From contig JALMQS010000259.1 in the NCBI GenBank assembly GCA_024734495.1, positions 62,001 through 126,000 of the forward strand: a stretch of 64,000 nucleotides of DNA, in the 5' to 3' direction. Both the position numbers and the translations under genes were made by a program. This document shows, one piece after another, positions 43,541 through 53,639 of this stretch; the stretch's first letter is position 1; the number at the start of each line of letters is the position of its first letter. The notes beneath the pieces were generated by a model. It was not told the DNA's origin. It made no database searches and saw only the letters and a list, made by a program, of their open reading frames with translations. This DNA comes from Forficula auricularia. Lineage: Eukaryota > Arthropoda > Insecta > Dermaptera > Forficulidae.

Positions 43541-44272
43541 ATACACATCTTTGAGTTTTATTTCATTCATTGTGAAACTACACTCCCTTTACTTTATTAA
43601 TTAATATCATGTTCCACCTAAAACCTACACCACTTTCCCTAAGTAAAAAAAAAATTATCTCTTAGTTAAGAATTAAAAAAAAAATTATTGCCTGTTTATT
43701 AGGAAAAATAACTTCAAAAGTACTTTTAATCTAAAGTTGCTAAAAAAAGTGACTATTTTTAATTAATAAAATAAATATTCATATAACGTTTCATTTTGTT
43801 TTTTATTAAAATTAAGTAATTTCAATACATAGAAAATAATTTATTTGAAAACATTTTAAATAAAATATTGCAAGTAGAATTATTTTTCTGTTTTCTTTTT
43901 GTTAATTTGTGGAATGGTCGAATCGAGTTGCCCATCTGAAAAAAACAAAATTGGAATTAATATATTTTATAAAATTGGAAATACATTTATATTTTATATG
44001 ACGAATTAGAATTATATTTAAATATTAATTTATTTAAATTTAATTATATTTTCTAATAATTTTATGTATTTCTTTTACAGATCACTTGATGATTCAATCT
44101 CCTTCTTACTGTTCATCTCCAAGAAAATTTATTAGCTTTTGAATATGATAATATTTTGTAAGTTTAAATAATTATATATTACATGTTTGAATAATAATTG
44201 ATGTGTATGTATAAAAAAAATGAATAAATAATATTTATTAAAAGAAAACCCTCTTTCATTTCAAAATTCCTA

Positions 44273-44545
44273 ATGAGATCCTTTGAAAGCCAAGCCCCTT
44301 CATCACCTCTAACTCCGCCAGCCGGCTGCCATCCGGGTTGCCTGGTCGCCCCTAGCGGCGGGCGGGGCGGAGCTTCTCCCTGCTCGAGCCGCTTCTCCGC
44401 CGGGAGTCGGACGGCTCCGCTGGCTTTCGGCTGGCCGCTTGGAGGGGACACTGGCTATATAAGTCATGTTTCGCGCTGGGTGGTTGGTTGGGGGTTGGAT
44501 GGTGGTACGATGCACACCTCTTCACACATTGTCTGGATCAGGAGG
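44273..44545. other. GC-rich island with TATA-box-like motif
   Basis: A 270-base patch far richer in G+C and CpG than its surroundings (CCTAGCGGCGGGCGGGGCGG, CTTCTCCGCCGGGAGTCGGA). It is open in one plus frame and two minus frames at once, as expected from composition alone. GGCTATATAAG at about 44454 resembles a TATA box, with no reading frame evidence downstream. Could be a promoter, captured foreign DNA or an element end. No copy elsewhere in the window. Confidence 0.35.
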
Positions 44546-44753
44546 TCCAAGAGAATTGAAAAAAAAATATTTTATTTAAAATATCTGTATATGGACTTAA
44601 TTTTTTTTTCATTTTATGAAATTTATAGTAGTAGTAAAACTCGACTTTTGTCCCTTCATCTATTAAGTACTAAGTAGGTAAGTAAGTAAGTAGTAGTAAG
44701 AAAGCATTTGGACTTTCAATTTTTTTTTATCATTTTATTGAATTTATAGTGCG

Positions 44754-45060
44754 CCCTTATCAACTTTTTCTTAAAATTCAAGGGAGCAAAAACAAACTTT
44801 TTTCGAGTTTGACGAAATTACGATTTCCTATATCTTTATAAAATACTTAACTAAAAATAAGTACATTCGCTTCAAAATTCAAATATTTATTTTCTAAAAA
44901 AATTGGAAAAATGATGATAAGGAGAGACCCTTATCAACTTTCTCTTAAAATTCAACCGTAAAAAAAGTAACTTTTTCAAGTTTTTTGACGAAATTATGAT
45001 TTCCTATATCTTTGTAAAATACTCTACTAGAAATAAGTATAATCCATTATTTTAATTCTC
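44754..45060 (+). repeat. tandem ~176-bp satellite monomers
   Basis: CCCTTATCAACTTT and TTAAAATTCAA recur at 44754 and 44930, a 176-base period. Each unit has GATTTCCTATATCTTT and AAATAAGTA. Related units at 42.9, 46.9 and 57.5 kb. Confidence 0.7.
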
Positions 45061-45074
45061 TCTAAAAGTTATCG

Positions 45075-45840
45075 GGTTTTTAACCAACTTCAAAAAAGGA
45101 GGAGGTTCTCAATTCGACTGATTTTTTTTTTTGTGTCCATGTTACTTTATCTTCGTCAATTGTCAACCGATTTTGATGATTTTTTTGCATTGAGTTCAGT
45201 CTAGTTTCCGATTGGTCCCGTTTTTTTTCATTGGTATTGGACCTTTTTTGATATGTTTGTTCAGGCATAACTTCTTTGTTTATGAACCGATTTTAATGAT
45301 TCTTTTTTTATTGGAAAGAGGGTACTTAGGGGTGATACGATATTAATTTGGTCATGTTCTGATGATATGATCAATGACGAAATAACGTAAATCTCCAATT
45401 CTTATGACCAAATAATCGAAATTATAATAAATGAAATCTTTTATAAAAAAAATCTTAAAACATTCATTTTAAACTCGCAAACGTTTCGAGAGAATTTCTA
45501 TATTGATGAATTGAATTTTATTATCATTTTCTGATTCATTCGGCCGACGCTTTCTCTTACGAGATGCATGCAGGTGCATTATATTAAGTTACTATTAATA
45601 AGATCATTAAAAAAAGAGAAAAAGAGAAAAATAAAATTAATTTTTATAAAAAAAAATAAAACCGACTTCAAAAAAATTAAATGCAACAAATAAAATAATA
45701 AGAATCAAAAATAAAATATAAAATGCACTAAAAGGTATAAAATAATTATCTAATTTAGTTACAAATAAACGACGAATTTTTTTAATGGAATCACTTTTTG
45801 AAGTCGGTGCTAAATAAAGTATATAAGCGAAAGTTGATAA
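45075..45840. mobile_element. CCGACTTC-family element, right end lost
   Basis: Starts AACCAACTTCAAAAAAGGAG, contains CTTCGTCAATTGTCAACCGA and TTCTGATGATATGATCAATG, then a middle variant with GAGATGCATGCAGG, AATAAAACCGACTTC and a degraded GACGAATTTTTTTAATG arm ending at 45810. Same variant as 30.6 and 58.3 kb. Confidence 0.65.
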
Positions 45841-45879
45841 GGGTCCCTCCCCCCTTATCATCAGTGGTTAAATATAAGT

Positions 45880-46880
45880 AAACATTAGAAAATTCAAAAA
45901 AACCACGCAAATTCGCTTTCTCGGCACTAGGGATTTTTGGGCCCTAGAAACACCCTAAGATGGATCCTTTTTGAACCCAAGCTGCTTCTAATATCATAAT
46001 TTGCCATTCTTCTTATTTCAAAGTGCATCGAGTAAACATCTCGAACAATATTGCACCACATTTTGCGCTGGATATTTTTCGTCATAGTCAATCAATATTT
46101 AGTTTAGTAACTAAATAAAAGTTAGTTAGTTGAAATAAGCAAGCAATCAAAAAGTGGCCTGAAGGTTCAATGAAGGTTTACTGAAAGTACAACCAATTCT
46201 CTGAAGGTTTTTACATTATTGAAAGTGTGTACACCAAAGGTACCTACACTCAAAAGCGATTCTCATCATTGGTTCTGAAACAAAAGAACACCTATTCATC
46301 TCTCCAAGCACAGATAATTCAGAGGCTGCCCTTTACCACGTCTGAAAACATTCATTTGTAATTAGACATATAATAAAATATATTATATGTCTAAAAGTTT
46401 AAGTATTTATTTATAAAGTGTATATATATATATATCTACGTATATATACAATCTAAGTTAATTTCAAGTTCATTTTCTTTGTTTTTATTAACAACACATT
46501 TTTTTACATTAAAATATAGTTTTTGTTAAAGAGAAATTTATCTTTCATTTCTTTCCTATAGACATCCATCCTTAAAGATACTAATTTTGGGCTTAAGAGT
46601 TCGAACAGGTATATATATGTTAAAGAACTTAGCGTCCCTATCGAAGATATAATTTGATATCGATTGTTTAGTGGAATGGATTTACAACCTATTCGCTGCG
46701 AGCCTTACAACCTCGTTGTTAAGCTAAACAATAGATATAAACCCGGTCCTTCGTTTTTCTCTATATCTTTCTCAAATTTGGAGAAAGCATATAAAAGTAA
46801 ATTTCAATAAAATTACACCCCCCATTTAACCATTTTTGCTACTTGCGAGCCTCATACTTTTAATAAAAGACCATACTATA
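45880..46880. other. no gene seen
   Basis: AT-rich with a TATATA patch near 46420 and GATATCGATTGTTTAGTGG / AAACAATAGATATAAACC partial inverted repeat around 46655-46745. No supported feature. Confidence 0.4.
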
Positions 46881-46884
46881 ACCA

Positions 46885-47100
46885 ATCAGTTTTCCAATTT
46901 TTTTAGAAAATAAATATTTGCATTTCTAACGGATTATACTTATTTCTAGTAGAGTATTTTGTAAAGATATAGGAAATCATAATTTCGTAACTCGAAAAAA
47001 GTTTCTTTTTGTACCCTTGAATTTTAAGAGAAAGTTGATAAGGGTCCTCCCACCTTATCATCAGTCTAATTGAGAACCTCCTACTTTTTTGAAGTCGGTT
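46885..47100 (-). repeat. ~176-bp satellite monomer abutting CCGACTTC end
   Basis: Same words as the 42.9 kb copy in the same orientation (TTTTCCAATTTTTTTAGAAA, GATATAGGAAATCATAATTT, GAAAGTTGATAAGGGTC), followed by CTTTTTTGAAGTCGGTTAAT, an isolated CCGACTTC terminus. Confidence 0.6.
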
Positions 47101-47264
47101 AATTAATAGGAAAACATCTCTCGCCAAATGAACATTTTTCTATTAAATTTCGTACTTAATAGTTTGCGAATCCAAGCATTATGCAACCAATTTTTCTGTT
47201 AGAAAAAATACTCAACTTTAGTATTATTTCATTAGTATATTATAAATAAATAATTAGAATGATT

Positions 47265-47491
47265 TGAGTTTTCTACTTGTAGTTGAAACTCGCGCATTAG
47301 CGGCCGTCCCCCTCTTGGTGGTTCCCCACCACGAAATCACTTTCGTCTGATTACCACGACGAGATACTAATCTGACGTCATCGCTCAGACGGAAAGATTC
47401 TGGACAAGTGTTTGCCTTGAAGAAAAAACTCTCGCTCAATTTTTCAATTAAATCAACAAATCAAGGTGACATTTTCCAACACACTAATCAG
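47265..47491 (+). CDS. candidate 5' leader exon of a host gene (noncoding)
   Basis: Higher GC, no ATG between 47281 and 47491 on the plus strand, and a CAG/GTAACG donor at 47491/47492. The sequence has no repeat partner in the window. The next acceptor is 117 bases on. The start is not determined; the left limit is where composition changes. I infer an untranslated first exon feeding the coding exon at 47609. The 61-codon minus frame across it is the alternative, with no domain recognised. Confidence 0.4.
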
Positions 47492-47608
47492 GTAACGAAC
47501 AATTAATTATCGATTCATTTGATAGTAAAAAATATTATCTAATATACTTTTAAAATATATATTACGTATTTATTTATATTAATTGTCGTTTTCAATTTTC
47601 GCGTTTAG

Positions 47609-47696
47609 CATGTTAAACCAAGGCGAGGATTTGCCTAGAATGACATCATTATCACCAGGATTGCCACGATCACCTATAAAATTCACTAAATTCACG
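47609..47696 (+). CDS. candidate first coding exon, unknown protein
   Basis: Acceptor GCGTTTAG ends at 47608, and ATG follows at 47610. If joined to the exon ending at 47491 the start context is CAGC-ATG with A at -3. The frame reads MLNQGEDLPRMTSLSPGLPR then SPIKFTKFT, 29 codons ending exactly at a CACG/GTAAAT donor (47697), phase 0. The S/P-rich, basic N-terminus looks like the start of an intracellular protein with possible proline-directed phosphorylation sites. I do not recognise the family. Both exons lie inside the 9.2 kb composite block, so they may be a captured gene fragment. Confidence 0.5.
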
Positions 47697-47699
47697 GTA

Positions 47700-48085
47700 A
47701 ATTTAAATTTGTATTTATTTATTTTTCATATAACCATTTCTCTCTCTCACTTTCACTCTTCCAAGAGGAATCCAATTCCGTGATTCTCAAACGAATAATA
47801 AATAAATAAATATATTTTTAATTATCTATATTTAATATTTTTTTAATTTTATTTACTTTGTTTATTGAATCAATAAATAATAATTTTGTTATTAATAAAT
47901 ATAAATCTATGGTTATATAATATTATTGATCCGGGACAGATTCTCCCCTCCCATAATTTGTTTAAATAACTATCTATTAATTTGATTATGTTAAAATTAC
48001 AAATGTATATAGGTATATTAATCCAGAAATAGGGTACCGATGAGAATAAATAAATAAATATAAACTATGTATTAATCAGCGTATA
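47700..48085. other. AT-rich, intron-like, no gene seen
   Basis: Follows the candidate donor and contains only low-complexity AT sequence with AAATAAATA runs. Confidence 0.4.
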
Positions 48086-48093
48086 GTATGATT

Positions 48094-48414
48094 CAAGGGC
48101 GGATCCAGGAATTTTTTATGGGGGGGGGGAGGGAAGAATGTATATAAGGTGCCCGATGTATATAAGATATACTATCTCGGAAGTGTGTCGCGATCGAATT
48201 GTCCAAGCGGGGGGGGGGGGGAGGGTCAGAGACGCCGCCCCCCACACACACACACACATATATAAAACTTTATTTTCAATTTTAAAATTTGTAAAAAAAA
48301 AAAAATTTACAAATTTTTTTTGCAAATTTTTTTTTTTTTTACAAATTTTTTTTCCCAGGCATGGGCCTCTATGGGGGAGCGATCGCCCCCTCCGCCCCCC
48401 TGGATCCGCCCTTG
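48094..48414. mobile_element. hAT-like MITE E2
   Basis: CAAGGGCGGATCCAGG and CTGGATCCGCCCTTG ends; the body matches E1 apart from poly-G, TATA and poly-T length changes. Left flank GTATGATT, right flank CCGCTCGG. Overlapping 60- to 101-codon frames are low-complexity artefacts. Confidence 0.85.
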
Positions 48415-49131
48415 CCGCTCGGCCGAATTATCTATTTCTTTGAATTCTTTTTCTGAAAAAAAATCAACATTGTTTTTAATTATTTATCAACATATGAAAT
48501 AAACTATTACCTATTTTCATACTCATTTTTTTAAATTATTATCTACCTATAAATCTATACATAAATAATAAATATAGCATTTTTTTTTACAAAGTACTTA
48601 AAGCTGATTTCAATATGTTTTTATTTTATTTATTTATTTTATTTTTTATATTTTTACTTTGTAGACTAAGCACACTGTTTAATAGATGGGTAGTAGCTTT
48701 TAAACGTATCCATAAAGTGAAGAGTGAAAAGTTTTCTTTCTCAAGGTTGGTCTGGTATCAAAATAAATGTGTTTTCAAGCCTAGATTTTGAGATTTCGGG
48801 ATTCAAATCTTCCTTAAAAAAATTCAGACAAATCAGAAAAAAATGACAGAAGGAAAAAATTTCAAACTTTTTCAAGATTCGGTAAGCTTGCCAGTCGATT
48901 AAATATTAAAAAACTAATAGAGTTTATTTTTTTAAGAACATCCCCCTTAATTTTGAGTTCATCCAAAATCTAATCACTTCTTAATTTCAATACTAAAAAA
49001 CTACATGTGAAATTTCGTAACGTAGTATAAAAAACAATTTGAGAAATTAATTAATATCTCGTAAAAATAATTTTTTCCTTATTCATTCTATAAGGCTTTC
49101 TTTTTAGACCAAATCCCCATGGTTTCGCTCG
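48415..49131 (-). repeat. duplicated segment, copy B, part 3
   Basis: Reverse counterpart of about 8100-8817: CCGCTCGGCCGAATT (exon start region), TTTTTTTTCAG acceptor, CTACAAAGTAAAAAT, CTGGTATCAAAATAAATGTG, CTTGCCAG and the TTTACCATACA-type section. Together with 39112-39239 it completes exon 1 once the composite block is removed. Confidence 0.75.
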
Positions 49132-49690
49132 AGTAGAGAATAAAAAGTTTTCTCAAGTTTGGTCTGGTATCAAAATAAATGTATTTTCAAGGCTAGATTT
49201 TCATATTTCTAGTTTCAAATCTTCCATAAAAAAATGCAGACAAATCAGAAAAAAAGACAGAGGAAAAAGTTCAAACTTTTTCAAGTTTCGGTACGCTTGC
49301 CAACTAGTCTATTAAATATTAAAAAAAACTAATAGAGTTTATTTTTTTAAGAACACCCTCCTTAATTTTGGGTTCATTCAAAATCTAATCACCTCTTAAT
49401 CTCATTATTAAAAAACAACATGTGAAATTTCGTAACGTACTATAACAGACAATTTGTCAAATTAATTAATATCTCATAAAAAATAATTTTTTCGATATTC
49501 ATTCTTTAAGGCTTTCTTGTAGAGCAAATCGCCATGGTTTCGAGTAATTTTTTTTATCAAAATCTCTCAGATTCTTAATTTAGCTAAAAAAATATATATA
49601 TATACTATAAATACTATATACTGTAAAAAAGGCTTTTGTCTTTTCTGGTTAAATTCGAAATGATTTCGTTTCGCGAATGTACCTGTTCGA
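49132..49690 (-). repeat. tandem copy of preceding repeat
   Basis: CAAGTTTGGTCTGGTATCAA and the following 400 bases repeat 48740-49130 with a period of about 412. The end (49610-49690, GAAATGATTTCGTTTCGCGA, GTACCTGTTCGAC) recurs at 51340-51420. Confidence 0.65.
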
Positions 49691-49699
49691 CCTGTGGCA

Positions 49700-50600
49700 G
49701 TGGATAAAGAGAAGGGAAGTTAACAAGCCGGAATAAACCATGGATAAGAATCCGATCGGAGTAGTCTGAAAGGGCGCAAAAGGTGGCTAACCGTCTATAG
49801 GCTATAGGGCACATTTATCTTCCAAAACGAATACAGAATAAGCAGCCAGCTCTCTCAAGGACAATTCCATCAAGCGAGCTTGTTGTGTCTTCACATGGGG
49901 TATATGGGGTATATACCACCGTGGATTCTCAACGAGGCCGTATCCGACAAATGGATGGCAATAAACCTGTCCGGTCGACTGGGTGGAAATTTTTCATCAG
50001 TAAAAAAAAAAAAAAAAAGTAAATACAGATGCGGACGGAATGAACGATAGCTGTGAACCTAGCTGTGAACGAGAGAGAAAGGGAGAAGAAAGGTCAACAT
50101 TGGTCGTTTTACATTCCCAGTAAAACATATAATAAATAAATTTTCAATATAAAGTGTCTGTCAAAGTGTCAAGTTGACACACTTGATAGTGCTTTGATCG
50201 TCAAACCAAAAAGTGAACTGCATGTGAGATTAATCCTTACCCCGTTTTTGATGAAGTTCTCTATAGATTGGATAAAAAAAGTAATATCAAAAAAGTATCT
50301 TTTATGTGTATTTGATGTTAAATTTATAAGGCTAGCACTTTTTTGTATCGTCAAATTCTGAAATATGCTCCAATTTTTTTCTATTATTATTATAAAAAAG
50401 ATATTTATAAAAATAACAATTTATTTTATTATTGGTTAAAATAACAATAAGGGTGATATCTATTCAAGATATATAAAATAAATAATCTAGGACAAGTTCA
50501 ATGCAAATGCAGGCCCCTCACCCTGAAAGTTATCACTGGGAAGAACAAATTGTCTCCTATTGAAATATGTATGCTATTTACCCGAATTTTAAACTTTATT
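49700..50600. other. no gene called
   Basis: 49700-50000 has average GC and short frames with no motif. 50155-50180 has a CAAAGTGTCAAGTTGACACA inverted repeat. Nothing further supported. Confidence 0.35.
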
Positions 50601-50609
50601 TAATTCAAA

Positions 50610-51142
50610 GTAAGTATTTGAACCGTGGTTAAGTATTTGAACTGTGGTTAAGTAATTGAACCATGTTTAAGCATTTGTACCGTGGTCAAGTATTTGAACC
50701 GTGGTTAAGTATTTGAACCATTGTTAAGTATTTGAACCGTGGCTAAGTATGGAAATAGCTAATTAAATATGAAATCAGCAAGGTAAGTATGTAAACAGCA
50801 AGTTAATTAGGAAAACGAGGAGATTACTAAGAAAACTGAAAGTTAAATATTTAAACCGTGAGTTAAGTATTTAAACCTTGAGTTAAGAATGAAAACAGCT
50901 AATTAAATATGAAATCAACTAAGTATGTAAACAGCGAGTTAATTAGGGAAACGAGGAGGTAAGGAGGTAAGAAGGAAAATGGAGAGTTAAGTATGAAAAC
51001 AGCTAATTAAATATGAAATCAACATGGTAAGTATGTAAACAGCGAGTTATTTAGGAAAACTAGGAGTTAACTAAGAAAATTTAGAGTTAAGTATTTAATC
51101 CGTAGTTAAGTATGAAATCAGCTAATTAAATATGAAATCAAA
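50610..51142 (-). repeat. ~20-bp minisatellite, opposite orientation
   Basis: Units such as GTTAAGTATTTGAACCGTG, AAACAGCTAATTAAATATGA, GAAATCA and AAACAGCGAGTTAATTAGG are the complements of the 31636-32222 units in corresponding order. The left third is homogeneous (AAGTATTTGAACCGTGGTT), the right two thirds keep the ~120-base higher-order order. Confidence 0.85.
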
Positions 51143-51149
51143 ATAAATA

Positions 51150-51560
51150 AACACAAATTCGCTATTTTAAATATTTTAATATCTCGTAAAAATAATTTTT
51201 TCGATATTCATTCTATAAGGCTTTCTTGTAGACCAAATCGCCATGGTTTCGCTTAATTTTTTTTTATCAAAATCTCTCAGATCCTTAATTTAGCTAAAAA
51301 ATAAATATATATTTTAAAAATGACTAGATTTTTTGACTTTATACTGTAAAAAAGACTTTTTGTCTTTTCTGGCTAAATTCGAAATGATTTCGTTTTTCGT
51401 GAATGTACCTGTTCGACATTTAGGGTTTAATTGGAGACCGAAACCCCGTGATCCGCTCAATTTTTTTATCAAATAACTTCAGCCATTTTTTTTAGATATT
51501 TAACAACACTTTTTTCACTGGCGATTACAATTCTTCACCATACACCGTATGGTAAAATTA
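51150..51560 (-). repeat. TTTACCATACA-family and 49.5 kb-type repeat
   Basis: 51175-51420 matches 49460-49690, and 51430-51560 ends in CACCATACACCGTATGGTAA, a decayed TTTACCATACA terminus. Confidence 0.55.
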
Positions 51561-52174
51561 ATAGTTACTGTTTATTAAAAGTTTAGTACACATAAAATGT
51601 AAATACATTTTTATTCAGTTTTTAGAATTTTAAATCCCATTGTTCCAACAAGAAAAATATTTCACCTTCCATTTTATACTATGTGTACACTGTCAAATTT
51701 CAGAGTACCTACCTACTATAGATATTGTGATTATCATTTTAAAATAAAAAATAAATAAGTCGTTTTCTGTTTAGGCCTAAAAATTTCGAATCATCATACG
51801 GATTACCATATAATCCGAAGAAACTGAAGAAGTTAAGCCACTATACGGATTATAATTCAAATAAACCAAAGAAGATAATAGCTTGTTAGTGGGGGGAGGG
51901 GGGAATTAGTGTGTTTTATTACCTTTTTTGTTCAAGTCGTATAAATTTAATCAGTGCAGTATAAAGTGATGTAATATACATTTCAAATCTCTATCCTTAT
52001 ATAGAATATCAAGAATAGAAAATCACGATAGGCGTGACATCTCTTCGTGATTTATAAAATTAATAATTACTTGTAAAAAACGCACATTCACACTCACAGT
52101 TATCGGAGAAATAATTTTTTTTCTCTCATAATAATATTAATTTTACTTTCCCATTAAGTACCGTCACTAGTAGT

Positions 52175-52365
52175 TGATGATTTTCGCCAATATCTTTACA
52201 TTTTTTCTTTGGTTTGTTATTTCAATCCAACCACCATTTATTTGAGCTGCTATAGGAGTCTTGTTGCTTTTATTTTTTTTTCTTCTTCTTTTTCTTTGGC
52301 TTAGAGTTGTTTGCTGATGGACTGACACTTTCATTAGAAGCCGTACGATTCAATTTTTTTTTTCA
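52175..52365 (-). pseudogene. possible Gag-like fragment, Lys-rich
   Basis: The minus strand reads NRTASNESVSPSANNSKPKK and a run of lysines to a stop; one frame over, TPIAAQINGGWIEITNQRK continues. A lysine-rich linker followed by a P.I..Q..GW.EIT-like segment is reminiscent of LINE ORF1 proteins. It needs a frameshift to connect, is short, and has no zinc knuckle. Speculative. Confidence 0.25.
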
Positions 52366-52614
52366 CTTACCCCTTTCGATTTTTCTTATTGACAGACAGG
52401 AAGAAGGATTAGAATTTAGAATGGAACTTCTTTAAATACCAGTCAGGTGAAATGTATCTAGTTCTGCCACAGTAACACTAATCTTTATTATAATATACAT
52501 ATCTCACAAACACATGTGTAAAAAAGGCCAAGTTCGATTAATAAAAACCGCTTGCCAAAAAAAATAGTGAGATCTAATGTGTTGCCAAGTTCAACATCAT
52601 CAATTTATTGTATA

Positions 52615-52952
52615 CTAGCTGCAAGGCCCGCCTTCAGGGGGCCTCTTGCTAGCCAAGGAGCTTCTCCCCCTGGACCCCCCGTCACTTGAACACTCCCTCT
52701 CTTCCATCTCCAACCACTCCCCATCCCACCGACCCTCTCTACACAACCTCTGAACTTCTCCCCCGCCTCTGATCACACTCCACTGCAGTAAACCTATCCG
52801 CTGTACTGCACACCACTAGACCCCACCTCTGAAGCCCTGGAACCCACCCCTGGACCCCACCTTTCCCCTGGACTCCCACCCCAACCTCCTGGGGGACATA
52901 CGTAGGTAGGTAGTTACAGAGGCAGACACAAATGTCATTTAGTAGTATAGGA
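52615..52952 (-). mobile_element. Helitron, 338 bp, minus strand
   Basis: On the minus strand it starts TCCTATACTACTAAATGACA directly after A and ends with hairpin GGCCC/GGGCC (9-base loop), TTGCAG and CTAG directly before T. The interior is G-rich on this strand, with GGGTCCAGGGG also seen in the 8939 Helitron. No Rep/helicase. The 81-codon frame inside is compositional. Confidence 0.8.
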
Positions 52953-53258
52953 TAGTAACTTGAATTAAAAGGTATATTTTTCATTTTTTATGTCTATCTA
53001 TATTTATTGATTTCACATTTTTAGATAAACTTATTTTCCTAAAACTTGGCTTTTACGCATTGTTATGTACCATATGTCAAGAATTATGTTACCATATCAC
53101 GAAATCATAATAAGAGAAGAAGGATAGAAGGACTAAAAGGGAAGGGTGGAGGACCTATCAAACAATAATAATATTAATAATTTAAGACGCCACTACTATC
53201 GGTATTTGGACCGGTTATTTTGAAAGTGGTTAAGTCCATTATTTGTTATTTCGAGGTA

Positions 53259-53576
53259 CAATAGAGTTCCGAAAACTCGGTCTAATGTGGACCAAAAGGG
53301 TGGCCGAATTTGTGAAAATGCCGGGTTATCGTGAATGGGGTTAAAAAAGAATAAGTACGAGTGTTTCCTCAGAAAATACACTACTGTACTTGTATGTATT
53401 GTTTGCTTGAGAATACAACAGAGAATAAAATGCCCAAATACCCTTATACAAAGGAAAAGTACGTACTTTATGAAGGCTTAAAGCCTTTGGTACATGAAAA
53501 GAGGTTTTTTTCGCCCTGCCAAGGTGTGGCCGAGTTATCCGGACTGTCGGCTTATCGAGTTTTCGGGAGTCTACTG
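53259..53576. mobile_element. pogo-like MITE
   Basis: Ends CAATAGAGTTCCGAAAACTC and GAGTTTTCGGGAGTCTACTG are inverted repeats with sub-terminal AACTCGG/CCGAGTT blocks, and TA lies on both sides (53257-53258, 53577-53578). The CAGTAGA-CTC terminus and TA target fit pogo/Tigger elements. No transposase; the two plus-strand frames overlapping it are not genes. Confidence 0.8.
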
Positions 53577-53639
53577 TATTTGTATTTATATTTTTATAAA
53601 TACATATTTATATATATTGCAATACTTTTATTTTGACGA

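Larger units (their letters stand above)
43380..43610. mobile_element. PLE palindrome, both arms with hammerheads
   Basis: GTAAAGGGAGTGTAGTTTCA to its complement, arms of about 105 bases around a short centre near 43480. Tail sequence TGAAATAAAACTCAAAGATG resembles the CACAAAAAGAAATAAAAC tail of the GIY-YIG element. No ORF. Confidence 0.8.
43290..44160. repeat. duplicated segment, partner of 36.5-37.1 kb
   Basis: Same-orientation match to 36533-37080, interrupted by the PLE foldback at 43380-43610. Lies inside the composite block while its partner lies outside. Confidence 0.6.
39240..48414. mobile_element. candidate 9.2 kb composite transposon
   Basis: E1 and E2, two same-orientation copies of one hAT-like MITE, bound the block. 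The outer flanks are CCGCTCGG at 39232-39239 and again at 48415-48422, while the inner flanks (GCCTAACC, GTATGATT) differ. In copy A the same site (rc of 8805-8820) has CCGCTCGG once and is uninterrupted. This is what transposition of the whole block by its outermost ends would leave. Alternatives are recombination between MITE copies or an assembly join. Cargo includes a mariner remnant, a Helitron end, a GC island and a candidate gene 5' end. Confidence 0.65.

Noticed and set aside
43905..43940. Minus-strand MGNS-type start after TTTTTCAG
   Set aside because: The start of the peptide is attractive as a myristoylation signal, but the 36.8 kb copy has an 8-9 base deletion shifting the frame, and the rest is low complexity.
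44058..44167. Possible exon after CTTTTACAG, duplicated at 37.0 kb
   Set aside because: The partner copy has AAAG in place of CAG and the frames do not stay open in parallel, so no coding constraint is visible.
44179..44677. 134-codon plus and 90/68-codon minus frames
   Set aside because: Several frames are open at once over a GC-rich patch, which reflects stop-codon scarcity, not a gene.
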